A DNA stretch of 64,000 nt from UBA3102 sp964413055 (GCA_964413055.1 CAYPRB010000002.1:124001-188000); one strand, 5' to 3'. Shown: positions 54,755 to 63,714, counted from the first letter of the stretch. Translations and numbers: made by a program. Notes: generated by a model not told the origin, from the sequence alone.

Positions 54755-55132
54755 ATGGTCAAGCGAAGCGGCACCGGTCAACCAGATTTTATCCGCCTGG
54801 GATATAAAATCTGGTTGGAAAAAGATAAGGCTATTTTGGGTGCCGGCCTGTTCAAGCTTCTTTCGCAAATATTAGGTTTGGGGTCTATATCTCAGGCGGC
54901 CAAGGTTATGGGAATGTCCTACCGGGCAGCCTGGGGCAAAATCAAAATGGCGGAAAAACGCTTGGGGATACCTCTGGTTATCACCCAGGTAGGAGGGGAA
55001 ATGGGCGGAGGAGCAAGGTTGACACCCGAAGCTGAAGAACTTCTAAATAAATTTGACCGGCTGTGGCGAGAGGTGGATAATTTTGCTGAAAGTTCATTTA
55101 AAGAGATTTTCAAGGGCTGGACAGGCCCTTAA
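54755..55132 (+). CDS. ModE-like HTH regulator without molybdate-binding domain
   Basis: 125 residues. Only the winged-helix N-terminal domain of ModE is present: 'LGLGSISQAAKVMGMSYRAAWGKI' (split) with the recognition helix, then 'GGGARLTPEAEELL'. The MopI molbindin domains that bind molybdate in E. coli ModE are absent, so metal sensing must be indirect or by another protein. A probable ModE box lies 12 bases after its stop codon, upstream of moaA. ATG 54755 follows the moaD stop by six bases. Confidence 0.82.
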   Translation: MVKRSGTGQPDFIRLGYKIWLEKDKAILGAGLFKLLSQILGLGSISQAAKVMGMSYRAAWGKIKMAEKRLGIPLVITQVGGEMGGGARLTPEAEELLNKFDRLWREVDNFAESSFKEIFKGWTGP

Positions 55133-55143
55133 ATTTGGCTTGT

Positions 55144-55167
55144 CGCTGTATAGTTGATAACATAACG
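55144..55167 (+). promoter_or_regulatory. ModE-type operator upstream of moaA
   Basis: A 24-base dyad starts with CGCTGTAT and ends with ACATAACG. The end half is identical to, and the start half close to, the E. coli modA operator as I recall it (CGTTATAT...ACATAACG), and the overall length is the same. It sits between the ModE-like gene and moaA. Confidence 0.7.
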
Positions 55168-55272
55168 CATATGATTATTGGTCAGCTGCTTGGCTGGTAA
55201 TAAGGATATATCCAGTAATCAATTAGTTTGGTAAGATTCAGAAACGATTATATTTTTTAGGAAGGTGAAGCT

Positions 55273-56253
55273 ATGCAGGATACCTATCAGCGTGAAATAA
55301 ACTACCTGCGGATTTCAGTTACTGACCGGTGCAACTTGCGTTGTGTTTATTGCATGCCGCCGGAGGGAGTACAATGGACCCCCCACAACGAGATCCTCCG
55401 CCTGGAGGAAATCGAAACTATCGTGCGGGCGGCGGCTCTCACAGGCATTAGAAAAATTCGGTTGACCGGCGGTGAGCCTTTGGTGCGTAAGGGTTTGGAA
55501 AAACTGGTGGGGCAAATTTCAAAAATTCCGGGAATAGATGATATCGCCTTAACTACCAATGGCCTGCTTATGAAGGCTTGTGCCGGAACGTTAAAAAAGG
55601 CGGGATTAAAAAGAGTTAATATAAGCCTGGATACCCTGAAAAAAGACCGCTACCGTGAAATAACCAGGATTGGGGATTTATCTGCGGCCTGGGAAGGGAT
55701 CCAGGCGGCTCTGGATGGCGGCCTGCATCCGGTTAAATTAAACACCGTGGTTATGCGCGGTTTCAACGATGACGAAGTAGCGGATCTGGCACGTCTCACC
55801 CTGGACAAGCCCCTGCATGTCCGTTTTATCGAGCTGATGCCGATTGGTTCTTCCGATTCCTGGGCTACCGGGCGTTTTGTCCCTGCCGGTGAAATAATGG
55901 ATGCCATCAGTGTCAAGCTGGGCCGGTTGTGCCCGGCAAAACAACCTGCAGGCGGCGGTCCGGCCAGGTATTACCACTTGCAGGATGCGCAAGGTACCAT
56001 TGGTTTTATTACGGCGATGAGCGATCATTTTTGCTATAAATGCAATCGCCTGCGTCTTACCGCTACCGGGGGATTAAGGCCGTGTCTTTATGATGAGCGG
56101 GAAATCGACCTGAAAAATCCGTTGCGTCAGGGGGCGGGTCTTAAAGAAATCGTAAATTTATTCACCGATGCGATAGCGATAAAGCCGTTACGGCATCATT
56201 TGCTCGACGGATGGCAGGATGACCGGCGGGTGATGTCGCAGTTGGGCGGGTGA
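55273..56253 (+). CDS. moaA: GTP 3',8-cyclase MoaA
   Basis: 326 residues. N-terminal radical SAM motif 'CNLRCVYC' and the second cluster motif 'CYKCNRLRL...PCLYD' near the C-terminus. It cyclises GTP to 3',8-cH2GTP with MoaC making cPMP. ATG start behind GGAAGG. The ModE-type operator is about 105 bases upstream. Begins the Moco cluster with moaD upstream. Confidence 0.96.
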   Translation: MQDTYQREINYLRISVTDRCNLRCVYCMPPEGVQWTPHNEILRLEEIETIVRAAALTGIRKIRLTGGEPLVRKGLEKLVGQISKIPGIDDIALTTNGLLMKACAGTLKKAGLKRVNISLDTLKKDRYREITRIGDLSAAWEGIQAALDGGLHPVKLNTVVMRGFNDDEVADLARLTLDKPLHVRFIELMPIGSSDSWATGRFVPAGEIMDAISVKLGRLCPAKQPAGGGPARYYHLQDAQGTIGFITAMSDHFCYKCNRLRLTATGGLRPCLYDEREIDLKNPLRQGAGLKEIVNLFTDAIAIKPLRHHLLDGWQDDRRVMSQLGG

Positions 56254-56340
56254 TGAAATTTTACGAGAGGACGTACAGATTATTGGGTACCATAGTTGCA
56301 ATAGTAAACAGTAAGTCTGGATGTTCTGGCGGGTGAATTA

Positions 56341-56838
56341 ATGAGAAAAACATGTCCGGTTGTGGGATTGACCGGTTACTCCGGTTCCGGCAAAACCACC
56401 TTACTTGAAAAGTTAATTGTTGAATTGAAGCGCCGCGGTTACCGGGTGGGTGTAATCAAACACACCCACCACCAGCTGGATTTTGATCAGAAAGGCAAAG
56501 ATTCGTGGCGGCATGCCCGGGCGGGGGCCGATGTTGTAGTCCTGGCTGCCCCGGGTGGTGTGTCCCTGGTAAGGAAGTTTGATTCTGACCCGGAACCGGA
56601 TGAAGTGCTGGCAATGATTGACGGGGTGGACTTGATTCTTATAGAAGGTTATAAGCGGGGCCGGTGGCCCAAGATAGAGGTGATTCGCCGGGATATGGCC
56701 GAACGTCCGGTGATTCCGAGGGAAGAACTTCTGGCCGTGGTGAGTGACGAAGTATCTTCCGGAAACGGTATACCGCATTTTGATTTGGACGATGTTGTGG
56801 CGGTAGCAGACCTTATTGAAAGCAAGATAATTTTTTAG
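56341..56838 (+). CDS. mobB: Molybdopterin-guanine dinucleotide biosynthesis protein MobB
   Basis: 165 residues of a P-loop GTP-binding protein: 'GLTGYSGSGKTTLLEKL', 'VIKHTHHQLDFDQKGKDSWRH' (split), 'LILIEGYKRG'. MobB aids transfer of GMP to Mo-molybdopterin. MobA, its usual partner, is not seen in the window. Formate dehydrogenase needs MGD, so this is required for FdhA. Confidence 0.92.
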   Translation: MRKTCPVVGLTGYSGSGKTTLLEKLIVELKRRGYRVGVIKHTHHQLDFDQKGKDSWRHARAGADVVVLAAPGGVSLVRKFDSDPEPDEVLAMIDGVDLILIEGYKRGRWPKIEVIRRDMAERPVIPREELLAVVSDEVSSGNGIPHFDLDDVVAVADLIESKIIF

Positions 56839-56849
56839 GTGGTTAGAAC

Positions 56850-57611
56850 ATGCGAATAGGTAACAACCTGACCGGAGAACAATACCGGCGTTACCAGCGC
56901 AATATTTCACTGCCGGGTGTCGGTCCCGAAGGCCAGAAAAAATTGCTTGACGCGGGAGTTTTGCTGGTCGGTGCCGGCGGGCTGGGTTCACCGGCAGCAT
57001 TTTACCTTGCGGCAGCGGGGGTCGGGAGGATCGGATTGATTGACGGTGACACCGTGTCCCTGTCCAATTTGCAACGGCAAATTCTGCACGCAGTGCCCGA
57101 CATTGACCGGCCCAAGGCCGTTTCGGCGGCGGAAAAGCTTAATGCCATTAATCCGGAAATCAAGCTGGAAATCTACCAGGAGATGTTTAATCGTATTATT
57201 GCTGAAGAACTTATCCCCGGTTATGATTTTATCGTTGATTGCACCGATAATTTCCCGTCCCGCTATCTGATTAACAAGGCCTGCATTGAACACAACAAAC
57301 CCTTTGTTTACGGAGGAGTACTGGCCTGGGCCGGCCAGGCGTTTACCGTCCTGCCCGGTAGGGGCCCCTGTTTCAGGTGTATCTTTCCGGAAGAACCGCC
57401 GGAAAATGCGCCGGCCACTTCAGAGGTCGGTATATTGGGCGCGGTGCCGGGCGTAATCGGGGCCATTCAGGCCTCCGAAGCCATACGTTATATCCTGGGA
57501 GCAGGAGAACTTCTTGTAGGGAGAATGCTTACCTACGATGCTCTTTCGGCCGGGTTTTTTGAAGTATCCGTTAAAAGGTCTGACCGCTGTGTTGATTGTG
57601 GGCATAATTAA
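56850..57611 (+). CDS. moeB: ThiF/MoeB-family adenylyltransferase
   Basis: 253 residues. ATP loop 'GAGGLGSPAAFYLAAAGVG' and 'IDGDTVSLSNLQRQ', zinc ligands 'CFRC' and 'CVDC'. It adenylates the C-terminal glycine of a MoaD-like carrier. In the Moco cluster MoeB is the most likely role, ThiF or HesA being alternatives. ATG start. It follows mobB at 12 bases. Confidence 0.88.
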   Translation: MRIGNNLTGEQYRRYQRNISLPGVGPEGQKKLLDAGVLLVGAGGLGSPAAFYLAAAGVGRIGLIDGDTVSLSNLQRQILHAVPDIDRPKAVSAAEKLNAINPEIKLEIYQEMFNRIIAEELIPGYDFIVDCTDNFPSRYLINKACIEHNKPFVYGGVLAWAGQAFTVLPGRGPCFRCIFPEEPPENAPATSEVGILGAVPGVIGAIQASEAIRYILGAGELLVGRMLTYDALSAGFFEVSVKRSDRCVDCGHN

Positions 57612-57630
57612 TAATAAGGAGTTGGTTGAT

Positions 57631-57822
57631 TTGGCAGAATTAAATGCAGAATTAACTACGGAGGTTTTGGAAGCCGTTAAGAAAGCGTCAAAAGACGGAA
57701 AGATTACTTGTACGGCGGCTAGAAAGGTAGCCGGAGAATTAAAAGTGGCGCCTAAGGTAATTGGTGAAGCTGCCGATGTCTTAAAGCTAAAAATTACCAC
57801 GTGTGAATTGGGTTGTTTTTAA
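57631..57822 (+). CDS. Small CELGCF-ending protein, unknown
   Basis: 63 residues: helical body with 'TCTAARKVAGELKVAPKVIGEAADVLKLKI' type repeats and a C-terminal 'TCELGCF' (Cys-x3-Cys) tail. The start is TTG at 57631 with AAGGAG nine bases before. A longer frame from 57538 overlaps moeB and is not credible. It lies inside the Moco cluster, but its function is unknown. It may be a metal or Fe-S related small protein. Confidence 0.7.
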   Translation: MAELNAELTTEVLEAVKKASKDGKITCTAARKVAGELKVAPKVIGEAADVLKLKITTCELGCF

Positions 57823-57849
57823 GTGTCAACAGGTGGTTGAGGTGTAATT

Positions 57850-59094
57850 ATGGCTGAATTATTTTTTAAAGCCCTGACGATAAAAAAAGCCAGGTCCGTA
57901 TTATCCGGCTATCTAAAGGAATTTAGGTCGCCGGTGAAGGTGCCCCTGCTGGAAAGCCTTAACCGGCGACTTGCTTGTGCCGTAACAGCGGTAGAGGATA
58001 TTCCTGGTTTTGGAAGATCTACCGTTGACGGATATGCCGTACGTGCCAGGGATACTTACGGGGCGAGTGAAGGACTGCCCTCTTACTTGGAGGTTTACGG
58101 CGAGGTTTTGATGGGCCGGGCGCCGGATCGGGAAGTCGGCGCCGGGCAGGCCTGGTATATTGCCACCGGCGGGATGCTGCCGCGTGGAGCGGATGCCGTG
58201 GTAATGGTTGAATACACCGAGGAATTGGACGGTAGTACTATCGGGATCACCAGGCCGGTAGCACCCGGTGAAAACGTGATCCAAAAAGGTGAAGATATTA
58301 GCTCGGGTGAGGTGGCGCTTCCGGCCGGTCACCGGATCAGGCCGCAGGACCTCGGCATGCTTTCGTCGGTCGGAGTTGACACGGTGGAAGTGGCCTCCCG
58401 GGTTAAGGTGGGAATAATTTCTACCGGAGACGAGTTGGTTTGCCCTGGAGATAAGCCCGGGCCGGGCCAGGTGCGTGACATAAATTCATTTACACTTCAT
58501 GGGGCGGTGGAAGCTTGCGGCGGGATACCTTATCTTTACGGAGTTATTCCGGATAATTTCGCAAGGTTAAAAAAGATATTGGAGCAGGCATTAGATGAAA
58601 ACGATCTGGTTTTATTATCGGGGGGCAGTTCGGTCGGTGTGCGTGATGTCACTTTGCGGGTAATAGAAGCTATGGGAAAGCCGGGAGTACTGTTCCACGG
58701 TATTTCCGTAAAACCCGGTAAACCTACCATTGGGGCGGTGGTCAAAGGCAAGCCGGTATTCGGACTGCCCGGCCACCCGGTTTCAACCTTAATCATATTT
58801 GATATTTTAGTTGCCCCTCTGGTGCGGGACGGCGGTTATCCTGCGGATGAAGAGGAATCTTTGACCGCATTTCCTTTGCTGGCGCTCATGACTCGCAATC
58901 TGCGTTCCGCGGCAGGCCGGGAGGATTTTATCAGGGTGAAACTGTACCGCCGGGACGGTCAGGTATATGCCGAACCGGTGCTGGGTAAGTCGGGATTGAT
59001 AACCACCATGGTCAGAGCGGACGGAATTGCCCGTATTCCACCGGGTAAAGAAGGTGTGGAGGCAGGAGAAACAGTGGAAGTAAAGTTGTTTTAA
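57850..59094 (+). CDS. moeA: Molybdopterin molybdenumtransferase MoeA (first copy)
   Basis: 414 residues. N-terminal 'RSTVDGYAVRARDTYGAS' and 'GGMLPRGADAVVMVE', central 'ISTGDELV...GQVRDINSFTLHG', and 'LSGGSSVGVRDVT', C-terminal 'GLPGHPVSTL'. It inserts molybdate (or tungstate) into adenylated molybdopterin. ATG start. A second, different moeA follows 51 bases after. Confidence 0.94.
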   Translation: MAELFFKALTIKKARSVLSGYLKEFRSPVKVPLLESLNRRLACAVTAVEDIPGFGRSTVDGYAVRARDTYGASEGLPSYLEVYGEVLMGRAPDREVGAGQAWYIATGGMLPRGADAVVMVEYTEELDGSTIGITRPVAPGENVIQKGEDISSGEVALPAGHRIRPQDLGMLSSVGVDTVEVASRVKVGIISTGDELVCPGDKPGPGQVRDINSFTLHGAVEACGGIPYLYGVIPDNFARLKKILEQALDENDLVLLSGGSSVGVRDVTLRVIEAMGKPGVLFHGISVKPGKPTIGAVVKGKPVFGLPGHPVSTLIIFDILVAPLVRDGGYPADEEESLTAFPLLALMTRNLRSAAGREDFIRVKLYRRDGQVYAEPVLGKSGLITTMVRADGIARIPPGKEGVEAGETVEVKLF

Positions 59095-59144
59095 CTTAAT
59101 TAAGATAAAGAAATTACTGAGTTTGCCTGCGAGGAGTTGAAGCT

Positions 59145-61067
59145 ATGAAGCGTAAGGTTTATCTTGACGATATACCCTGGGAGGAAGCGCTGGAAAACTA
59201 CATGAACTACCTGCAAACTGCGGGAGCGCTTACTCCCGGCCGGCCTGAAATAATTGCCGTTGATAATGCACTGGGCAGAGTAACTGCGGCACCGGTATAT
59301 GCCGGTATTTCTTCACCGCATTACCATGCTTCGGCCATGGACGGTGTCGCCGTAAAGTCAATGGATACGTACGGCGCCTCGGAAACTTCGCCCAAAAGAC
59401 TGGCGCAGGGGGAGGAGACGGTCCTGGTAGACACCGGGGACCCGCTGCCTGATGGTTTTGACGCCGTGATTATGATTGAGGACGTGCATTATGTAAAGCC
59501 CGGCGTGATTGAGATTATCGCACCGGTTCCGCCCCTGCAGCATGTGCGGGTGGTGGGGGAAGACATGGTGGCCACCGAAATGATTTTGCCATGCAACCAC
59601 CGGGTGCGACCCTTTGATATCGGTGCCACACTTGCCGGTGGTATAGGCAAAGTATATGTTCATCCCCGCCCCCGGGTTGCCCTGTTGCCTACAGGCACGG
59701 AACTGGTGCAGCCCGGTTCGGAATTGGAACCGGGTGATATCATCGAGTATAATTCCCGGATGTTGGGTGCCATGGTGGAAAGCTGGGGTGCCGTTCCATT
59801 GCGCAAAGAAATTGTCAAGGATGATGTTGACAGTCTCAAGACGGCAATTAATACCGCGGTAGACGAAGCCGATATCGTGCTGGTCAATGCCGGGTCATCG
59901 GCGGGAGGGGAAGATTATACCGCCGGTGTTATCGGGACTTTGGGTAAAGTATTGGTACACGGAGTGGCTACAAAGCCGGGCAAGCCGGTGATCCTCGGTG
60001 AAGTAAGGGGTAAACCGGTAGTCGGAGTTCCGGGGTATCCCGTTTCTGCTTATTTAGGATTAGACTTGTTTGTGAAACCGATTATTTTTAAAAAAATGGG
60101 CTCGGTTCCTCCGGAGGTTGAAAAAATTGAAGCTGCCGTATCCAGGAAAATGGCTTCACCTATGGGGGTGGAAGAGTTTATCCGGGTGAAGCTGGGACAG
60201 GTGGGGGATAAAACTATCGCCACGCCTATTTCCCGTGGTGCCGGTGTGACTATGTCCATGGTGCGCGCTGACGGAATGGTCCGGGTGCCGCGCCTGTCAG
60301 AAGGTTATAATGCCGGCGAAAAAGTCCCGGTGGAATTATTCCGGCCGTTGGGGGCAATCAGAGAAACTACCGTAATTATCGGTAGCCACGATATGTCTTT
60401 GGATGTTTTGGGTAACTTTTTGCATTTTACCCATCCTCAAGCAACACTTTCTTCCGCACACGTGGGGAGTCTGGGAGGACTGTTGGCGTTAAAACGCGGT
60501 GAGACACATTGTGCCGGAATACACCTTCTGGATGAAGAAACGGGAGACTATAATGTTTCCTATATTAAAAAAATGCTGCCTGACCGTAATATGGTACTGG
60601 TCAATCTTGTCTACCGCGAGCAGGGGTTGATCCTGGCCAAAGGTAATCCCCGGGGTATCCGGGAATTGGAAGACTTGACCCGGGACGGCATTAGTTTTGT
60701 CAATCGTCAGCGTGGTGCCGGCACCCGGATTCTGTTGGATTACTTTTTGAGACAAAAAGGGATTGAACCTGCCGCAATCCACGGGTACGACCGTGAAGAA
60801 TATACCCATACTTCCGTAGCCGCAGCGGTGAAAGCAGGTACGGCGGATGCGGGAATGGGTATTCTTGCCGCCGCGCGGGCTCTGGACCTTGATTTTATAA
60901 CCGTTGCGCAGGAGCGTTATGATCTCTGTATACCGGGCGAATACTGGGATATCCCTTATATTCAAAGGCTTTTGGAAGTGATGGACCTGCCCGGGTTTAA
61001 AGAAGAAGTAAGTAAAATGGGTGGTTATGATCTGCGCGATTGCGGCCGGGTAATGTGGAGAAGCTAG
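59145..61067 (+). CDS. MoeA-like protein fused to a periplasmic-binding-like domain
   Basis: 640 residues. The first 400 or so are MoeA (HYHASAMDGVAVKS; TGDPLPDGFDAVIMIED; 'NAGSSAGGEDYT'; 'GVPGYPVSAYLG'). The last 240 are a substrate-binding-type domain ('VIIGSHDMSLDVLG', 'VNRQRGAGTRILLDYF', 'HTSVAAAVKAGTADAGMG') as in PBP-like/LysR-type molybdate binding families. The fusion is known in archaea and Clostridia. Two moeA copies may serve molybdenum and tungsten. ATG start. Confidence 0.92.
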   Translation: MKRKVYLDDIPWEEALENYMNYLQTAGALTPGRPEIIAVDNALGRVTAAPVYAGISSPHYHASAMDGVAVKSMDTYGASETSPKRLAQGEETVLVDTGDPLPDGFDAVIMIEDVHYVKPGVIEIIAPVPPLQHVRVVGEDMVATEMILPCNHRVRPFDIGATLAGGIGKVYVHPRPRVALLPTGTELVQPGSELEPGDIIEYNSRMLGAMVESWGAVPLRKEIVKDDVDSLKTAINTAVDEADIVLVNAGSSAGGEDYTAGVIGTLGKVLVHGVATKPGKPVILGEVRGKPVVGVPGYPVSAYLGLDLFVKPIIFKKMGSVPPEVEKIEAAVSRKMASPMGVEEFIRVKLGQVGDKTIATPISRGAGVTMSMVRADGMVRVPRLSEGYNAGEKVPVELFRPLGAIRETTVIIGSHDMSLDVLGNFLHFTHPQATLSSAHVGSLGGLLALKRGETHCAGIHLLDEETGDYNVSYIKKMLPDRNMVLVNLVYREQGLILAKGNPRGIRELEDLTRDGISFVNRQRGAGTRILLDYFLRQKGIEPAAIHGYDREEYTHTSVAAAVKAGTADAGMGILAAARALDLDFITVAQERYDLCIPGEYWDIPYIQRLLEVMDLPGFKEEVSKMGGYDLRDCGRVMWRS

Positions 61068-61153
61068 AGTTTTATCGGGCTTCTTGTGCGGGGAGTCCCG
61101 GAGCCATACCGGGCAGTTGTGGAATTATTGATTACCGTTTGATCAGGTTGTCT

Positions 61154-61954
61154 TCATAGCTCGTTAACCACCCGCTCCGGGTGGGTGTAGATATTAAACC
61201 TTCCTTCCCGTGCAAAGCCTATGACGGTAATACCCATGTCTTGGGCCAGGTTTACCGCCAGTTCGGTCGGTGCCGAACGGGATATGATCAGAGGGATGCC
61301 CATTTTAGCCACCTTGATTAATATTTCTGAAGATATGCGGCCGCTGAAAACCAGTATTTTATCCGGGTAATGAATGTTTTCAAGCAAACATTTGCCGGTA
61401 ATCTTATCGACGGCGTTATGCCGGCCAATATCTTCGTAAAAAGCAATCACGCCTTCTCTAGTGCATAAAGCAGCACTGTGGACCCCGCCGGTTTCCCTGA
61501 AAAGAGAGGACTTGTTTTCCAAGTTTTCAGTCAGGAAAAATATTTCCCGCGGAGTTATCTTGAGGTTGGAAACTACATTCGGCAGGTCACGGGCATCATT
61601 TACGAAGTAGAAGGAGGCGCGGCTCCGCCCGCAACCACTGGCGATGAACCGTTTTAAAAACGTCTCCTCCAAACCGGTTTTCTGAAAGGTTTCAATTTGG
61701 ACCAGGCCTTCACTTTCGTTGACGGTTATATCCTTTAAATCATCCCTCTTTTGCAGCATTCCTTCCGCACACAGGAAACCCACCGCCAGTTCACGCAGTT
61801 CACCAGGTGAGCAAACCAGGGTGACCAGTTCCTGGTGGTTTAAAAAAAGGGTCACCGGTGTTTCTCTAACCACAACATCTGTACTGTGCGTGAATTTTTC
61901 CTCCTTGAACCTTATTATAGACAAGGCGATGCTTTTTTGGTTTTGGCCGGACAT
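61154..61954 (-). CDS. fdhD: Formate dehydrogenase accessory sulfurtransferase FdhD
   Basis: 266 residues. Family motifs 'CSPGELRELAVGFL', 'ETGGVHSAAL', 'EDIGRHNAVDKI' and 'SRSAPTELAVNLA'. FdhD passes sulfur from IscS to the Mo centre of formate dehydrogenase. Only one Cys (108, in SGCGRS) is present at the site where E. coli has a CxxC pair (Cys121, Cys124), so the second cysteine is replaced by Ser111. ATG with AAGGAG. Divergent from moaC. Confidence 0.92.
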   Translation of the reverse strand: MSGQNQKSIALSIIRFKEEKFTHSTDVVVRETPVTLFLNHQELVTLVCSPGELRELAVGFLCAEGMLQKRDDLKDITVNESEGLVQIETFQKTGLEETFLKRFIASGCGRSRASFYFVNDARDLPNVVSNLKITPREIFFLTENLENKSSLFRETGGVHSAALCTREGVIAFYEDIGRHNAVDKITGKCLLENIHYPDKILVFSGRISSEILIKVAKMGIPLIISRSAPTELAVNLAQDMGITVIGFAREGRFNIYTHPERVVNEL

Positions 61955-62099
61955 GGTTTTTCTCCTTATAAGTTTATTTTTTACACAGGATATTTTGTTC
62001 GATCAGAGAAATACTACCAACTGGTTTTATTTTAATCATTTTATCTGAAAAAAGAAAATTGCACAAGGCTGGTATAACCGATAAACGGAGGGATGTAGT

Positions 62100-62603
62100 T
62101 TGAATAAATTAACCCACCTTGATGATCAGGGGCAGGCCAGGATGGTCGAAGTCGGCGGTAAAGAGGTCACCCGCAGGGAAGCGGTAGCCAGGGGAGAAGT
62201 AATCATGCGTCCGGAAACATTGGAACTGATCCTGGAGGGCGGGATTTCTAAAGGGGAAGTTTTTGGTCTGGCCCGGGTGGCAGGGATTATGGCGGCAAAA
62301 AGGACTTCTGATCTGATTCCTCTTTGTCACCCCTTGATGTTAACGGGTATTGATGTCCGGTTCCGGCCGGATACGGAACAAAACATAGTGGAAATTGAAG
62401 CCAGGGTGCGGATAACCGACCGTACCGGTGTGGAAATGGAGGCTTTAACCGCTGTATCGGTAGCGGCACTTGCTATTTATGATATGTGTAAGGCGGTGGA
62501 CCGGGGAATGGTTATAAGCGGGATCAGGCTGGTCCATAAAAGCGGTGGCAAAAGCGGTATTTTTGAGCGTGATGGGGAGGTAGAGTGGGAAAGTTGGGAA
62601 TAG
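62100..62603 (+). CDS. moaC: Cyclic pyranopterin monophosphate synthase MoaC
   Basis: 167 residues: 'KRTSDLIPLCHPLMLTGIDV' and 'GVEMEALTAVSVAALAIYDMCKAVDRG' (split) hold the family's active-site residues. It forms cPMP with MoaA. TTG start with GGAGGG upstream. The last 15 or so residues (ERDGEVEWESWE) are acidic and Trp-rich. mogA follows closely. Confidence 0.94.
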   Translation: MNKLTHLDDQGQARMVEVGGKEVTRREAVARGEVIMRPETLELILEGGISKGEVFGLARVAGIMAAKRTSDLIPLCHPLMLTGIDVRFRPDTEQNIVEIEARVRITDRTGVEMEALTAVSVAALAIYDMCKAVDRGMVISGIRLVHKSGGKSGIFERDGEVEWESWE

Positions 62604-62639
62604 TGGTTTTGGTAAAAAATTGACGGGGAGTTGATTTTT

Positions 62640-63131
62640 GTGTACCGGATAGCTGTCATCACTGTAAGCGACAAGGGGGCCCGCGGGGAGCGGGAGGACA
62701 AGAGCGGTCCGGTTATCAGTAAAATGGTAGCCTCTTTGGGTGAAGTAGTTGATTACCGCGTGTTGCCGGATGATGTGGAAGTGTTAAAAGAAGCTTTGAT
62801 GGAATTGTCCGACCAAAAAAAAGCGGATTTGATCCTGACTACCGGCGGGACGGGTTTGTCTCCGCGTGACAACACGCCGGAGGCTACTTTAGCCGTGATT
62901 GAACGGGAGGTCCCCGGTTTGGCTGAAGCCATGCGTATGGAAAGCATGAAGAAGACCAACCGGGCCATGCTTTCCAGGGGGGTTGCGGGGGTACGCCAGC
63001 TTACCCTGATTATCAATCTGCCCGGAAGTGTTAAAGGGGTTCGGGAGTGCCTGGAAGTGATTATACCCGCACTGCCGCATGGTTTGGAAATTATGAACGG
63101 CCGGGGTGGTGAATGCGGAGCTGAAGATTAA
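62640..63131 (+). CDS. Molybdopterin adenylyltransferase MogA/MoaB
   Basis: 163 residues: 'ITVSDKGARGEREDKSGPVI', 'LTTGGTGLSPRDNTPEAT', 'INLPGSVKGVRECLEV' are diagnostic. It adenylates molybdopterin ahead of MoeA. GTG at 62640 is nine bases after GGGGAG. TTG 62631 is an alternative. Ends the Moco cluster. Confidence 0.92.
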   Translation: MYRIAVITVSDKGARGEREDKSGPVISKMVASLGEVVDYRVLPDDVEVLKEALMELSDQKKADLILTTGGTGLSPRDNTPEATLAVIEREVPGLAEAMRMESMKKTNRAMLSRGVAGVRQLTLIINLPGSVKGVRECLEVIIPALPHGLEIMNGRGGECGAED

Positions 63132-63294
63132 AATTGTGAATAAATTGTAGATTAGTATAAATTATATAATATAAGGGGAAAATATTGTTATAAAAAATTT
63201 ATAGATAAATTAATTCAGAATCAGAAAATAAAAGCTAGAACATAATAATTGCTTTTTTTGTCCTTAAAAAAGGCAATTATAAGGTGATTTAGAT

Positions 63295-63323
63295 TTGCTT
63301 TTGATTTTCTAATTCATTATTAT
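63295..63323 (+). promoter_or_regulatory. Sigma-A promoter of groESL
   Basis: TTGCTT (63295-63300) and TATTAT (63318-63323) with exactly 17 bases between. CIRCE lies immediately after. Confidence 0.7.
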
Positions 63324-63335
63324 GTTTATTAGATG

Positions 63336-63362
63336 CTAGCACTCACTCATTATGAGTGCTAA
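63336..63362 (+). promoter_or_regulatory. CIRCE operator (HrcA site)
   Basis: CTAGCACTC-N9-GAGTGCTAA, one mismatch from the consensus TTAGCACTC-N9-GAGTGCTAA. It is about 13 bases downstream of the -10 and before groES, the classic HrcA heat-shock arrangement. Confidence 0.95.
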
Positions 63363-63398
63363 CAATAAAGCAATAAAAACCAGTAAGGAGGGGTATAT

Positions 63399-63683
63399 GT
63401 GATCAGACCATTAGGCGAAAGGGTAGTGGTAAAACCCCTGCCCAGTGAGGAAAAGACCAAAAGCGGTATTGTCCTGCCGGACACCGCCAAGGAAAAACCC
63501 CAGGAAGGCGAGGTAATTGCTGTCGGGTCGGGAAAGCTTTTAGAGACCGGTCAACGGGTACCGATCGACCTGAAAGTAGGGGATAAGGTTCTTTTCTCCA
63601 AATATGCCGGTAATGAAGTCAAGATTGACGACATTGAATACCTGATCATGCGTGAAGCCGATGTGCTCGGTGTTATTGAATAG
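63399..63683 (+). CDS. groES: Co-chaperonin GroES
   Basis: 94 residues with the complete GroES fold: 'RPLGERVVVKPLPSEEKTKSGIVLPDTAKEKPQEGEV' (split) and the mobile loop, ending in 'DVLGVIE'. GTG start at 63399 with AAGGAGGGG. HrcA/CIRCE control upstream. groEL follows 31 bases later. Confidence 0.97.
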   Translation: MIRPLGERVVVKPLPSEEKTKSGIVLPDTAKEKPQEGEVIAVGSGKLLETGQRVPIDLKVGDKVLFSKYAGNEVKIDDIEYLIMREADVLGVIE

Positions 63684-63714
63684 TAAAGCAAGGTAAAAAA
63701 AGGAGGTTGAAAAA

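Noticed and set aside
57538..57822. Longer 94-residue frame
   Set aside because: The extra N-terminal part overlaps moeB, and a good ribosome site precedes TTG 57631.
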